NCBI GenBank assembly: GCA_902362595.1
Contig: CABIXF010000017.1
Location: 8,798-72,797, forward strand
Source of the DNA: Bacteroidaceae bacterium
GTDB lineage: Bacteria; Bacteroidota; Bacteroidia; Bacteroidales; Bacteroidaceae
Direction of reading: 5' to 3'
DNA: 64,000 bases
The position numbers and the translations under genes were made by a program. The notes below the pieces were generated by a model. That model worked only from the letters and a program-made list of their open reading frames with translations. It made no database searches and was not told the DNA's origin. Position 1 is the first letter of the stretch. Every line of letters begins with the position of its first letter. Below, piece by piece: positions 42,238 to 52,280 of this stretch.

Positions 42238-42753
42238 ATGAAAGACCTGACACACACATCCAATGAGCTAATAGCACGAATTTTTGCGGACCATCGCCAG
42301 TCAGTTTTCTTCTATGTTTATAAGAAAATAGGTAAGAAAGAAGATTCTGAAGATTTGGTTCAGGACGCATATCTTCGTCTTTTAGAATATAGGACTATGC
42401 TTCGTCCCGATACCGTGAAATATTTTTTATTTACTATAGTCCGTAACCTGGTGACCGATTATTTTCGCCGTTTTTACAAAAGACAAGAAGTTGTGGGTTT
42501 CTTACAGGAGTTTTCTCAAACAAGAACAATGGAATCTGATAGCCATGTAATTGTAAAAGATTTGCAGAAACAAGAATGGAATAGAGTAAGGCTATTGCCT
42601 CGTCAGCGTCGTAAGATTTATGTCATGAATCGTTTTGAAGGGAAAAATCTGTCAGAAATAGCATCGGAACTTCATCTGTCACAGCGCACGGTAGAGAATC
42701 ATCTGTTTATCAGCCGAAAAGAAGTACGGATGTATATGAAACAATGTATATAA
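42238..42753 (+). CDS. ECF-type RNA polymerase sigma factor
   Basis: A 171-residue sigma-70 family protein with region 2 (SEDLVQDAYLRLLEYR, TVKYFLFTIVRNLVTDYFRR) and region 4 (LPRQRRKIYVMNRFEGKNLSEIASELHLSQRTVENHLFISRKEV). No FecR-type anti-sigma gene follows; the SusC gene comes directly after, 44 nt from the stop. This departs from the usual sigma/anti-sigma/SusC order, so control of this sigma factor is open. It may be activated through the propeller-AraC regulator upstream. Confidence 0.93.
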   Translation: MKDLTHTSNELIARIFADHRQSVFFYVYKKIGKKEDSEDLVQDAYLRLLEYRTMLRPDTVKYFLFTIVRNLVTDYFRRFYKRQEVVGFLQEFSQTRTMESDSHVIVKDLQKQEWNRVRLLPRQRRKIYVMNRFEGKNLSEIASELHLSQRTVENHLFISRKEVRMYMKQCI

Positions 42754-42797
42754 GAGTAAGAATAGGAATCAATATCGTTAATTTAAAATTTAATTTT

Positions 42798-45700
42798 ATG
42801 AAGAATGATTTTCTGAAAAATTCATCACAGAGAGTCCTTTTTTCAGCTTTTATGGCTTCAGCTTTGATTGCGGGAAATCTCACTCCTATGCATGCAGAAA
42901 TGGCCTATGTTCAGTCTGCTATGCAATCCGTGAGTGTAAAAGGACAAGTATTGGATGGTAGTGGGATGCCTGTTATCGGTGCGAGTGTTCTTGAAAAAGG
43001 AACATCAAATGGGGTTATTACAGACATCGATGGAAATTACTCATTGAAGGTTTCCTCTAAAAGTGCAGTCATTGTCATTTCTTATATCGGATATAAAACC
43101 GTAGAATTGCCTGCATCTGATGCGCGTTTGTCGAAAGTGGTGCTGAAGGAAGATACGGAGGTGTTGGATGAAGTTGTGGTGGTAGGTTATGGTACTCAGA
43201 AGAAGGAATCATTGACTGGTGCGGTGACTGTAGTCGATTCAAAGGCTTTTAAAGAAAAAGGAAGTTTGTCCAGTCCGTTAGCAGCTTTGCAAGGACAAGT
43301 TCCAGGAGTTATGATTTCCCGTTCTTCATCGGCACCGGGTGATGAGAGTTGGAGTATGAATTTACGTGGTTCGGTATCTGTCAACTCAATAGAACCTTTG
43401 ATTGTTGTAGATGGAGTGGCTTATACGAGTGTCAACGACCTTCGTTTAATTAATTCCAATGACATAGAATCTATTAATTTCTTGAAGGATGGTGCTGCTG
43501 CTATTTATGGTTCGCGTGCTGCTGGTGGGGTCGTTTTGATTACGACCAAAAAAGGAAAGGAAGGAAAAACCAAAGTAGAATATAGTGGAACAGCCACGTT
43601 GAAGACTGTTGGTTTGATGCCTCAGTTAATGAGTATAGATCAGTGGGCAGATGGTGTCATGACAGCCTTGGAAAATGATAATAATACTTCCAATAGCTGG
43701 TATGCCTATGCGCAACTTGCCAAAAAGTATAAGGGTTCATATATTGATTTGCACCAGAGTGCCAATCCTTTTGGCAATGCTGCATTTACTGATGTAAGTG
43801 ATTTCGTTTTTGATGACGGAGTGGATTGGTTGGGATCTTTGTTTGGAAGTACTTGGTCTACTGAGCAGAATTTAAGTATTTCAGGTGGTACGGAGCGTTC
43901 TTCTTATCGCCTTTCTCTAAGTTATTTATATGATGGTTCAACTCTTCAGTATGGAAATAATAATAACAACCGATATAATTTCCGTTTGAATAATACCTTT
44001 AAGTTGACGAATAATCTGACTTTGGACTCATCCATTTCATATAATCGTCAAGAGCAGGTGTCGCCCTCTATGATTGGTTCTGTTTTGACGGTGAGTGTGC
44101 CGATGCCTGGTTTACCTCTTACTACGGTGGATGGAAAGCCTTACGCATGGGGTACATGGGGATCTCCTGTGGCAAAAGTTTCTGAAGGAGGTGACAATCG
44201 ACTGTCGGTGTCGGCTTTTAGTGTAAGTGAAACATTGAACTGGACATTGACAGACTGGCTGACAGCTAACGCTAACGTGGGGTACAATACTAGTACAGCA
44301 ACAAGAAATCAGACAGAAAATGCAATTACTTATTATAATTATTTAGGTGATACGCAAGTGTTGATTGATCCTGTACAAGGAAATTCATATTATAAACAAA
44401 CTAGTTCAAGAACGGATTTTTATTCGGTAACTGGTTTCTTGAATGCACATAAAACATTTAATGAAGATCACGATTTAAGTTTGACAGTTGGTGCTCAATA
44501 TGAATTCAAAGAGTATACTTATTTTGGCGCAAAAGTGAAAGATACTCAGACTGGTTTGGAGATTGTAAATGGTTCGGGCGAGATTACTCTAAGTGGAGAT
44601 GAAGACAAGTATCAGAATGCCAATATGTCTTATTTCGGGCGATTCAACTATAGTTATAAGGATAAGTACTTGTTGGAGTTGAATGGACGCTATGACGGTT
44701 CTTCAAAATTTCAACCAGCGAATCGTTGGGATTTATTCTATGGGGCTTCTTTAGGTTGGAGAATGAAGCAGGAAGCTTTTATGCAGGATATTGACTGGCT
44801 GAGCGATTTGAAACTGCGTGTATCTTATGCCGAGATGGGAAACCAGAGTGGGATTGCAAACTACGATGGCGTGCAATTGTATGATGTAGTGGCTGGTACA
44901 GGTGCTTATGTCGGTGATGGAAAATTGTCATATATCAAAACCAATGGTGAACTGGCATCTAATTCTCGTAGTTGGGAACGCATTAAGAATTATAATGTCG
45001 GTTTGGATTTCGGATTCTTGAATGGAGCGTTGAGTGGTTCGGTAGAGGCCTTTCTTAAAAAGAACGATAACATGTTGGTCAGCATTACATACCCTGGCAT
45101 TTTAGGGGATAAAGCTCCTAAAGCCAATGCCGGGAAATTCAAGGATTGGGGATTTGAAGGTCAAATGACGTATCGTGGAAACATCGCTGGAGTAAATTAT
45201 TATGTGGGTGGAACTTTTACTTTTGCGCGCAATGAACTGGTGGATTATGGTGGTACAACTGTATTGAAATCTGGCTATACTACGACTCAGCAAGGATATG
45301 CATTGAATTCTATTTTTGGACTCCGTTATGGAGGCAAGATTCAGAATGAGGAACAATTGCAGGCTTATTTGGCCAAATATTATGAAAACAATGGAATCAA
45401 TATGCCAAGCAACTTGCGTGTGGGTGATAATATGTATTGTGATGAAAATGGAGATGGTGTATTAGATGAAAAGGATTACATTTATTTGGGAAGTGATACG
45501 CCTGAAATCTCTTATTCTTTTAATGCCGGAGCTTCTTATAAAGGTTTTGATATCAATGTGATTTTTCAGGGGTCGGCCAATCGTTTTGTATACCGTGGTA
45601 TAGATAACTGGACTGTTCCTTTTCGAGCTAATTATACGAATACTATCACCTCTTCTATTGGGAACGTGTGGAGTCCGGAGAATCCAAATGCCTATTATGC

Positions 45701-45998
45701 ACCGTATACCAACGATGCCAATATAAATAACTACAATTATCAGGCATCTTCTTTGACTTCTCAGGATGGACGATATCTGCGTTTGAAAAATTTGACCATT
45801 GGTTATACGTTTACAAATAAACTGTTACAAAAAATTAAGTTTTTGCAAGGGGCACGTATTTACGCAACAGGTACAGACTTATGGGAAACAACAAAGATAA
45901 AAGATGGCTGGGATCCGGAAGCGGCGCGCGATGCTACAGGACTGAAGCGTTATCCATTTACACGTAATTTTACATTTGGTGTTAATCTAACCTTTTAA
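42798..45998 (+). CDS. SusC-like TonB-dependent receptor
   Basis: A 1066-residue outer-membrane transporter for oligosaccharides. I start at 42798 (MKNDFLKNSSQRVLF), which gives a signal region. A carboxypeptidase-regulatory-like domain (VKGQVLDGSGMPVIGASVLEKGTSNGVITD) is followed by the TonB-box and plug with the SusC signature DEVVVVGYGTQKKESLTGAV. The barrel ends in RNFTFGVNLTF. No FecR-interacting signalling domain is obvious between signal and carboxypeptidase-like domain. It pairs with the SusD gene 13 nt downstream. Imported glycans would be uronate- and arabinose-containing, judged from the enzymes that follow. Confidence 0.95.
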   Translation: MKNDFLKNSSQRVLFSAFMASALIAGNLTPMHAEMAYVQSAMQSVSVKGQVLDGSGMPVIGASVLEKGTSNGVITDIDGNYSLKVSSKSAVIVISYIGYKTVELPASDARLSKVVLKEDTEVLDEVVVVGYGTQKKESLTGAVTVVDSKAFKEKGSLSSPLAALQGQVPGVMISRSSSAPGDESWSMNLRGSVSVNSIEPLIVVDGVAYTSVNDLRLINSNDIESINFLKDGAAAIYGSRAAGGVVLITTKKGKEGKTKVEYSGTATLKTVGLMPQLMSIDQWADGVMTALENDNNTSNSWYAYAQLAKKYKGSYIDLHQSANPFGNAAFTDVSDFVFDDGVDWLGSLFGSTWSTEQNLSISGGTERSSYRLSLSYLYDGSTLQYGNNNNNRYNFRLNNTFKLTNNLTLDSSISYNRQEQVSPSMIGSVLTVSVPMPGLPLTTVDGKPYAWGTWGSPVAKVSEGGDNRLSVSAFSVSETLNWTLTDWLTANANVGYNTSTATRNQTENAITYYNYLGDTQVLIDPVQGNSYYKQTSSRTDFYSVTGFLNAHKTFNEDHDLSLTVGAQYEFKEYTYFGAKVKDTQTGLEIVNGSGEITLSGDEDKYQNANMSYFGRFNYSYKDKYLLELNGRYDGSSKFQPANRWDLFYGASLGWRMKQEAFMQDIDWLSDLKLRVSYAEMGNQSGIANYDGVQLYDVVAGTGAYVGDGKLSYIKTNGELASNSRSWERIKNYNVGLDFGFLNGALSGSVEAFLKKNDNMLVSITYPGILGDKAPKANAGKFKDWGFEGQMTYRGNIAGVNYYVGGTFTFARNELVDYGGTTVLKSGYTTTQQGYALNSIFGLRYGGKIQNEEQLQAYLAKYYENNGINMPSNLRVGDNMYCDENGDGVLDEKDYIYLGSDTPEISYSFNAGASYKGFDINVIFQGSANRFVYRGIDNWTVPFRANYTNTITSSIGNVWSPENPNAYYAPYTNDANINNYNYQASSLTSQDGRYLRLKNLTIGYTFTNKLLQKIKFLQGARIYATGTDLWETTKIKDGWDPEAARDATGLKRYPFTRNFTFGVNLTF

Positions 45999-46011
45999 AT
46001 AGAAAACCTTT

Positions 46012-47757
46012 ATGAAAAAAAGATATTATTTCAAGGCAGCATGCTTGTCAATCTTGAGTTTGTTTGCCGTGTCATGTTTGGATTTGGAACCGAAGGCACA
46101 ATTAGGAGATAATTTGGTATGGGACAAAGCTGATAACTTTCAATTGTTTGCTAATCAATTTTACAGTTGGACACGTGATTTTCAACTTTCTGCCACCAAT
46201 ACTTATGGTAATGGAGTGAGTGATGGACCTCATAGTGATTATCGTTCTGATTTGATAGCTACTTCTTCTATCAATACTTATAGTCAAGGAACTAATGTGA
46301 TACCGTCGGAGGATGCAAATTACACGACGTTGTATAAGCAGATTTATTATACGAACTTGTTGTTGAACCGGGCTGAATCGTTTTCAGATAAGGCTGCCAT
46401 TGCCGTACCAGTGGCGGAAGCAAAATTCTTTCGTGCATATTGTCATTTTGAACTTGTACAGATTTGGGGTAATGCGATATTGCTGACACGACCTTTAGAT
46501 TTGGATTCCGAGGAGTTATATGCTGTTCGGAATGACCGGGGAGAGGTGATTGATCAGGTTATTGCTGATTTGCAGGATGCGGCGGAAGCATTGCCGGAAA
46601 CTGCAGATGCAGGCAAACTTACCAAATATGCGGCTTATGCCATGCTTTCCCGTGTAGCACTTTATGAAGGTACGTGGCAGAAGTTTCATACTAATGGAGC
46701 AGATACCGAGAATAATACAGAGCGAAGTACCGAATTATTGACACTTGCTAAGGAAGCTGCTTATCAGGTAATAAAAGACAATAAATATAAACTCTTTTAT
46801 AATGAAACACTAGGAAATCAGAGTTATCGTTATATGTTTATTTTGGAAGATGCAGCTCAGTGTAATCCGGCGAATCTGCATAAGAGTGATAATACGGAAT
46901 ATATTCTATCGCATCGGCACCGTGATGGAGATAAGGGAACTAATATTACTCATGGAATGTTGGCAAACGTTTGTTACATTACTCGCAAAATGGCAAATAT
47001 GTATTTGTGTTCCAATGGATTGCCGATAGATAAAGCAGGTGATTTATTTAAAGGATATTCTGGTGCTACTACAGAATTCCAGAATCGTGACAACCGTATG
47101 ACTAATACCTTGATTCAGCATGGACAGAAATATTGGAATAATGATGGTAAATGGCGCACTACTTGGAATGATGAGGATTTGAATAATAGTTTGGTGATGG
47201 ATGTACGTTCAAACAGTGGTTATCAAAATTATAAATGGTGTGTAGAACGTCAGGTGGCCGATTATTATGAGTCGATTGATTATCCGGTAATTCGTTATGC
47301 TGAAGTCTTGTTGAACTATGTGGAGGCCGTTTATGAGTTGCAGGGCAATATCAGTAATAGTGATTTGCAGTATCTGAATCAGGTACGTACGCGGGTAAAT
47401 CCGGATATGCCGGAATTGACCAATGAATTTGTCAGTCAACATGGATTGTCTATGCGTGAAGAAATTCGTAGGGAACGTACGGTAGAGTTGTTCCTGGAAG
47501 GATTCCGAATTGATGATTTAAAGCGCTGGGCTACGGCTCCTGAAGAAATGCCTCAGGATCAGCTTGGGGTACAGGTAAAAGGTACTTGGTTTGAAACAAA
47601 CTGGTCGGCGCAGTCTCGTCAGTTAAATAGTGATGGATGCATTATCTTATATGACGGACGTGTATGGGATGATAAATTGTATTTGTATCCATTACCTTCC
47701 GATCAATTGCAGTTGAATCCACAATTGGGACAGAATCCGGGGTGGACTAATAATTAA
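46012..47757 (+). CDS. SusD-like surface glycan-binding lipoprotein
   Basis: A 581-residue lipoprotein with lipobox LFAVSCLDLEP. It has RagB/SusD-type helices and motifs (EAKFFRAYCHFELVQIWGNAILLT; YPVIRYAEVLLNYVEAVYELQG; REEIRRERTVELFLEGFRIDDLKRW; C-terminal LYLYPLPSDQLQLNPQLGQNPGW). It forms the lid of the SusC transporter at the cell surface. It is 13 nt downstream of susC. The actual glycan specificity is not visible. Confidence 0.95.
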   Translation: MKKRYYFKAACLSILSLFAVSCLDLEPKAQLGDNLVWDKADNFQLFANQFYSWTRDFQLSATNTYGNGVSDGPHSDYRSDLIATSSINTYSQGTNVIPSEDANYTTLYKQIYYTNLLLNRAESFSDKAAIAVPVAEAKFFRAYCHFELVQIWGNAILLTRPLDLDSEELYAVRNDRGEVIDQVIADLQDAAEALPETADAGKLTKYAAYAMLSRVALYEGTWQKFHTNGADTENNTERSTELLTLAKEAAYQVIKDNKYKLFYNETLGNQSYRYMFILEDAAQCNPANLHKSDNTEYILSHRHRDGDKGTNITHGMLANVCYITRKMANMYLCSNGLPIDKAGDLFKGYSGATTEFQNRDNRMTNTLIQHGQKYWNNDGKWRTTWNDEDLNNSLVMDVRSNSGYQNYKWCVERQVADYYESIDYPVIRYAEVLLNYVEAVYELQGNISNSDLQYLNQVRTRVNPDMPELTNEFVSQHGLSMREEIRRERTVELFLEGFRIDDLKRWATAPEEMPQDQLGVQVKGTWFETNWSAQSRQLNSDGCIILYDGRVWDDKLYLYPLPSDQLQLNPQLGQNPGWTNN

Positions 47758-47787
47758 ATTCATGTGTATTCACTTTAAAAGGATTTT

Positions 47788-49356
47788 ATGATGATATCTA
47801 ATTTATATAGAAAATTAAATGCCCTGTTGTTAGGGGTAACAGCTGTCACGATGATGGCTTGCCAGGAAGATGAAACAGGTGATTTGTATGAAGCTATTTA
47901 TCCGAAATCAATCACACTTGATATTCCGGAAAGTGTAAGACCTTTGATTTATCAGGATGAGAACGGTACCAATGTTTTGCCTTTGCTGAAGGGAGAAGAA
48001 GTGCAATTGGGCTATACTATACTTCCTGAAAATATTACTTTTAATGAAGTTGCTTGGTCTTCAAGTGATGAAAATGTGGCTACTGTAGATGAAAATGGAA
48101 AAGTGAAGGCTGTCAATGGAAACGGAAGTACCTATTCCATCGTGCAGGTGTCTCCTTCCGTCTTTTTTACTGGAAGCGGTATATACAGCACCCTGAAAGT
48201 AATGGTTTCAGATGAACTGATACAAGCTGAAAATATTTCTTTGTCGTCAGAAGCTGATCAAGTGTATATGGGGGAGAGTATGCAACTGCATTATACTATC
48301 TTTCCTGAAAACACAACTTATAAAACTGTGAGATGGAGCAGTTCGAATGAATCTGTAGCAACGGTGGATGAGAATGGTGTGGTTACAGCGCATGTCATTG
48401 ATGCAAATACAGAAACAGTTACCATCACGGCTTCAGCTTTGGATGGTTCACAGGTATATGCAGACAAACAACTGAAGATAATGAAAATTGTTCAACCGGA
48501 GGATGTGGCCATAGATCAAAGCTATTCGATTGAACAAAATTATTTGTGGGCTATTACGGATAAAACAGTTAAATTATCTTATACCACAACGCCTTCTGAT
48601 TGTACAACATCCTTGATACAGTGGACTTCAAGCAATGAGGAAATCGCTACTGTTAGTCAGGGAGTGGTATCCTTTAATCAGAATGGAGTGTTTGGAGATG
48701 TGACGATTACGGCAACGTGTCCTGAAACTGGGAAAACTTCTTCTATCAATTTACGCTTGGAAGAAGGTCTGGTACGTGAATTGTTCCATGATGAGAATAA
48801 TTATACATGGTATAATGCGAAACAAAGTAATAGTGGAACGGAATCGTCTCACGTATGGCATGATGGGTATGTAACTGTGACTACTTATGCACAAAGTGCT
48901 ACCAAGCAACGTGGTGACTTTAAATGCTGGAGTCCGAAAACCTGGTTGCATGCTGGTAAGTATCCTATTTTTGCTATCCGCATGGAAGATGTGGCCGATA
49001 AATATAAAGACGAGGGTGTGACTGCACGTAATATTAATTTGGATGCTTCTGGAACATGTGGAGGAGCTAATTTTAGTGGAAATCTAGGTGGTTCGAACAA
49101 CAAGTATAAATATAATTATAAATGTAGTGATGGCAGTCGTGTGTTTGTTTACGATTTGTCTTCTCAATCATGGGCCAATGGTGGCTTGTTGCCTACTACT
49201 TCTGTAGCAGAGTTCACGACTTTACAGTTCAAATATGCTGATATTGCAACGATTGACCATCAGATTCAATATAATGTATATTGGGTACAGACCTTTAAGA
49301 GTCTGGATGATTTGAAAGCCTATCTGGATAAGGAAGGGTTGACTTATGAAGAATGA
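47788..49356 (+). CDS. BIG2-type surface lipoprotein of the PUL
   Basis: A 522-residue lipoprotein (TMMACQEDETG). It has three bacterial Ig-like (BIG2) repeats, each with the WSS(S/N)E.VATVDENG pattern: VAWSSSDENVATVDENG, VRWSSSNESVATVDENG and IQWTSSNEEIATVSQG, over residues 40-320. These are followed by a C-terminal domain of about 190 residues unlike any enzyme I recognise. It sits in the usual SusE/F or surface-glycan-binding-protein position and probably binds the polysaccharide at the surface. Confidence 0.82.
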   Translation: MMISNLYRKLNALLLGVTAVTMMACQEDETGDLYEAIYPKSITLDIPESVRPLIYQDENGTNVLPLLKGEEVQLGYTILPENITFNEVAWSSSDENVATVDENGKVKAVNGNGSTYSIVQVSPSVFFTGSGIYSTLKVMVSDELIQAENISLSSEADQVYMGESMQLHYTIFPENTTYKTVRWSSSNESVATVDENGVVTAHVIDANTETVTITASALDGSQVYADKQLKIMKIVQPEDVAIDQSYSIEQNYLWAITDKTVKLSYTTTPSDCTTSLIQWTSSNEEIATVSQGVVSFNQNGVFGDVTITATCPETGKTSSINLRLEEGLVRELFHDENNYTWYNAKQSNSGTESSHVWHDGYVTVTTYAQSATKQRGDFKCWSPKTWLHAGKYPIFAIRMEDVADKYKDEGVTARNINLDASGTCGGANFSGNLGGSNNKYKYNYKCSDGSRVFVYDLSSQSWANGGLLPTTSVAEFTTLQFKYADIATIDHQIQYNVYWVQTFKSLDDLKAYLDKEGLTYEE

Positions 49357-49377
49357 AAATTATAAAACAAAGGAACT

Positions 49378-50772
49378 ATGATAAAAACAGTCAAGTTATT
49401 TGCAGGAGCAACGCTACTTATGGTAGCGTTCTCTTCCTGCTATGAGAATGAATATGGCGTAGTAGATCTTACGATGCCTGAAGATAATCCTAATGTAACT
49501 GTAGCGGGTGAGTATGTATACAATCATCCTTGCGCAATGTACAATGAAGCCGATTTCGTGCGTGTCAAAAAAATGCTGGACGAGGGAACGTCACCGGTCG
49601 AAGTGGAAACAGAATTTACAAATTTGAAGAATAGTCCGTATACGCTGTTGTCGTATGTGCCTTCTCCTCAAGAGGAAATCGTCCGGGGAGATGCCACTGG
49701 TACTGTGGCTGGAAAAGAAAATTATGCTTATGCAATGCGAGATGCAGCTGCCGCATATCAGACTGCTATCTTGTGGAAACTGACAGGGGATACGAAATAT
49801 GCGGATCTTTCTGTAAGGATTTTAAATGCTTGGGCTGACGTTTGTAAACGTATAACTTCAAATGATGCGAACCAGATGCTGGCTGCTGGATGTCAGGGGT
49901 ATACATTTGCTAATGCTGCTGAAATTATGCAGACATACAGCGGATGGAACGAGAACGATGTAATTGATTTTAAAAGATGGATAGTAGAGGTGTTCGCTTC
50001 TAAAAATAAAGATTTTTTGGATAATCATCAAGGAACAAATAATTGTCCGCTCCATTATTGGTCAAACTGGGATTTGGTGAATATGTGCTCGTATTGGGCC
50101 ATTGGTGTGTTGACGGAAAATGACGAGATGGTGAATTTTGTGGTAAACTACTTTTATTCGGGTGCAGGCAACGGATGTCTTGACAATCTGATTCAGGCTA
50201 CGTTTGATGACCCTCTGGAAAGTGGAGAACAGATTTGTCAGAATCAGGAAAGTGGACGAGACCAGGGGCATGCGAGCATGTCACTTGCTGTGACTGCCAA
50301 TCTGTGTCAGATGGCTTATACGCTTTATCAGGATAATCAGTCTGTTCCTCAGTTGGATTTTTTTGCAGCAAACGATAATGCCATTATGAAAATGGGCGAA
50401 TATATTGCTCTTTTTAATTTGAAGAACGGCACAGACAATGCGAATGCAACAGGACAATGGTTAATAAGCGCAGCTAAGATGCCATTTCAAGAATATAAGT
50501 ATTGCATTGATTGTTCTTGTAAGGATAAAAACCATGGGGCAGACCAAAAAGTAGTGGCTGATGATGAAAGCCGTGGCACAGTACGTCCAGGTTGGGAAAT
50601 TTTATATCATCATTATGCGAAGGTAAAAAATCTAAGTAGTGGTTACACTTATACAAAGCAGTTTGCAGATAAGATTCGTCCGGAAGGAGGGGCAGGTGAC
50701 AGCCGTTATGGTAGTAATAGTGGAGCCTTCGATCAACTTGGATGGGGAACTTTAATGCTGTATCAAAAATAA
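49378..50772 (+). CDS. Alginate-lyase-like polysaccharide lyase (PL38-like)
   Basis: A 464-residue lipoprotein (lipobox AFSSCYENEYG) with an all-helical (alpha/alpha)-toroid fold of the alginate lyase family. Motifs NNCPLHYWSNWDLVNM (about residues 221-236) and ESGRDQGHASM (about 289-299) match enzymes grouped as PL38 and similar, which cleave uronic-acid polymers such as glucuronan. Conserved Arg, His and Tyr residues expected for lyase catalysis are present. The exact substrate is not readable. It is 21 nt downstream of the surface lipoprotein. Confidence 0.75.
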   Translation: MIKTVKLFAGATLLMVAFSSCYENEYGVVDLTMPEDNPNVTVAGEYVYNHPCAMYNEADFVRVKKMLDEGTSPVEVETEFTNLKNSPYTLLSYVPSPQEEIVRGDATGTVAGKENYAYAMRDAAAAYQTAILWKLTGDTKYADLSVRILNAWADVCKRITSNDANQMLAAGCQGYTFANAAEIMQTYSGWNENDVIDFKRWIVEVFASKNKDFLDNHQGTNNCPLHYWSNWDLVNMCSYWAIGVLTENDEMVNFVVNYFYSGAGNGCLDNLIQATFDDPLESGEQICQNQESGRDQGHASMSLAVTANLCQMAYTLYQDNQSVPQLDFFAANDNAIMKMGEYIALFNLKNGTDNANATGQWLISAAKMPFQEYKYCIDCSCKDKNHGADQKVVADDESRGTVRPGWEILYHHYAKVKNLSSGYTYTKQFADKIRPEGGAGDSRYGSNSGAFDQLGWGTLMLYQK

Positions 50773-50857
50773 TTAGGTATAAGTCCGAAAATGCCTTGTA
50801 CTTTTGAGAAAGAGTATAGGGCATTTTTGCCTTTGTTTAGACTTGATATTTAAGACT

Positions 50858-52264
50858 ATGAGAATAATAAATTGCGTGAAAAGATTTTTGGGGGTGTTAG
50901 CCTTTGGGGTATTTGTATGGAATGTTCAGGCACAGGTTGTTACGAATCCAGACATTCAACGTACGGGTATGGCACATAATGATGATTATACAGTGAGGGT
51001 ACGGGTACCGGATGAAGAGTGGCAGGATTTGTTTGAATACAATGTACAGGTAGACATGGACAAGATACAAGATGCTTCCATGGTGCAATTTGACATGAAT
51101 GGAAAGGTAGAGGTGATGGTAAAAAAGAATAACGGAAATTTCCGGGATGTTTCCATACGTCCACATCATAATCAGATAGCGTATAGACGGGTAGGGGATG
51201 CCATTCTTTTTACATTGGACAAACCTCAGCATCTTTCTATAGAATTTGATGGAGACAGGTTGCATAATTTGCATTTATTTGCAAATCCCTTGGAGACAGA
51301 AACTTATATTGCAGCGTCAAAAAAGGTTATGTATTTTGGCCCAGGAATACATCGTCCGGATGATTTGCCTAATAATCAGATTCGCATACCTAGTCATACT
51401 ACCGTTTATTTGGCTTATGGAGCAGTAGTTAAAGCCAAACTGTTAGTTGATCATGCGGAGGATGTTCGGATTATAGGTCGCGGAATATTGGACCATCCCG
51501 TTCGTGGCATTGAGATTACAAATTCCAGAAATGTATATGTAGAAGGGATTACAGTCGTAAATCCTGATCATTACACAATCTTTGGTGGTGGCTCTCAGGG
51601 GATTACTATAAAAAACTTGAAGTCTTTTAGTTGCAAGGGATGGAGTGATGGGATTGACCTGATGTGCTGTCGGGATGTGGTGATTGATCAGGTTTTCATG
51701 CGTAATAGTGACGATTGCATTGCTTTGTATAATCATCGATGGAATTGGTGGGGCGGTTCGAAGAATTTGGTATTGCAGAATTCTGTATTGTGGGCTGATG
51801 TAGCGCATCCGATTAACATTGGTGGGCATGGCGACCCGGAATCTTCTGAAGGAGAAATAATTGAGAATTTGGTTTTCCGAAACATTGATATTTTGGAACA
51901 CGATGAAGACGATCGCATGTATCAAGGATGCATGACGATATCTGTTGGTGATAAAAATTGGGCTAGAGATATTCTGTTTGAGGATATTCGTGTAGAACGT
52001 ATTCAGGAGGGAAGGCTTTTTAATATCAGTGTCAACTTTAATCCTAAGTACGATAAACAGCCCGGAAGAGGGATATCACACGTTGTTTTTCGTAATATAT
52101 CTTATGAGGGTGTGGGAGAGAACCCTTCTCAGGTAAAGGGATTGGACCGGAATCGGATGGTACGTGATATTCTATTTGACAATGTAGTAGTAAATGGAAA
52201 GAAGATGGAACATCTGGAAGATATTGATTCGAATGAGTTTGTAGAAAATGTAAGATTTAAATGA
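50858..52264 (+). CDS. GH28-like right-handed beta-helix enzyme
   Basis: A 468-residue exported enzyme. I start at 50858 (MRIINCVKRFLGVLAFG); an upstream TTG reading is unlikely. It has a parallel beta-helix with GH28-type motifs in order: DGIDL (about residue 264), RNSDDCIALY (about 286) and INIGGHGDPES (about 322). These correspond to the NTD, DD and GHG catalytic regions of polygalacturonases. Closely related folds include rhamnogalacturonan and other uronidases. Substrate is probably a galacturonic- or other uronic-acid linkage in the target glycan. Confidence 0.8.
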   Translation: MRIINCVKRFLGVLAFGVFVWNVQAQVVTNPDIQRTGMAHNDDYTVRVRVPDEEWQDLFEYNVQVDMDKIQDASMVQFDMNGKVEVMVKKNNGNFRDVSIRPHHNQIAYRRVGDAILFTLDKPQHLSIEFDGDRLHNLHLFANPLETETYIAASKKVMYFGPGIHRPDDLPNNQIRIPSHTTVYLAYGAVVKAKLLVDHAEDVRIIGRGILDHPVRGIEITNSRNVYVEGITVVNPDHYTIFGGGSQGITIKNLKSFSCKGWSDGIDLMCCRDVVIDQVFMRNSDDCIALYNHRWNWWGGSKNLVLQNSVLWADVAHPINIGGHGDPESSEGEIIENLVFRNIDILEHDEDDRMYQGCMTISVGDKNWARDILFEDIRVERIQEGRLFNISVNFNPKYDKQPGRGISHVVFRNISYEGVGENPSQVKGLDRNRMVRDILFDNVVVNGKKMEHLEDIDSNEFVENVRFK

Positions 52265-52280
52265 GAATTCTAATTGATTA

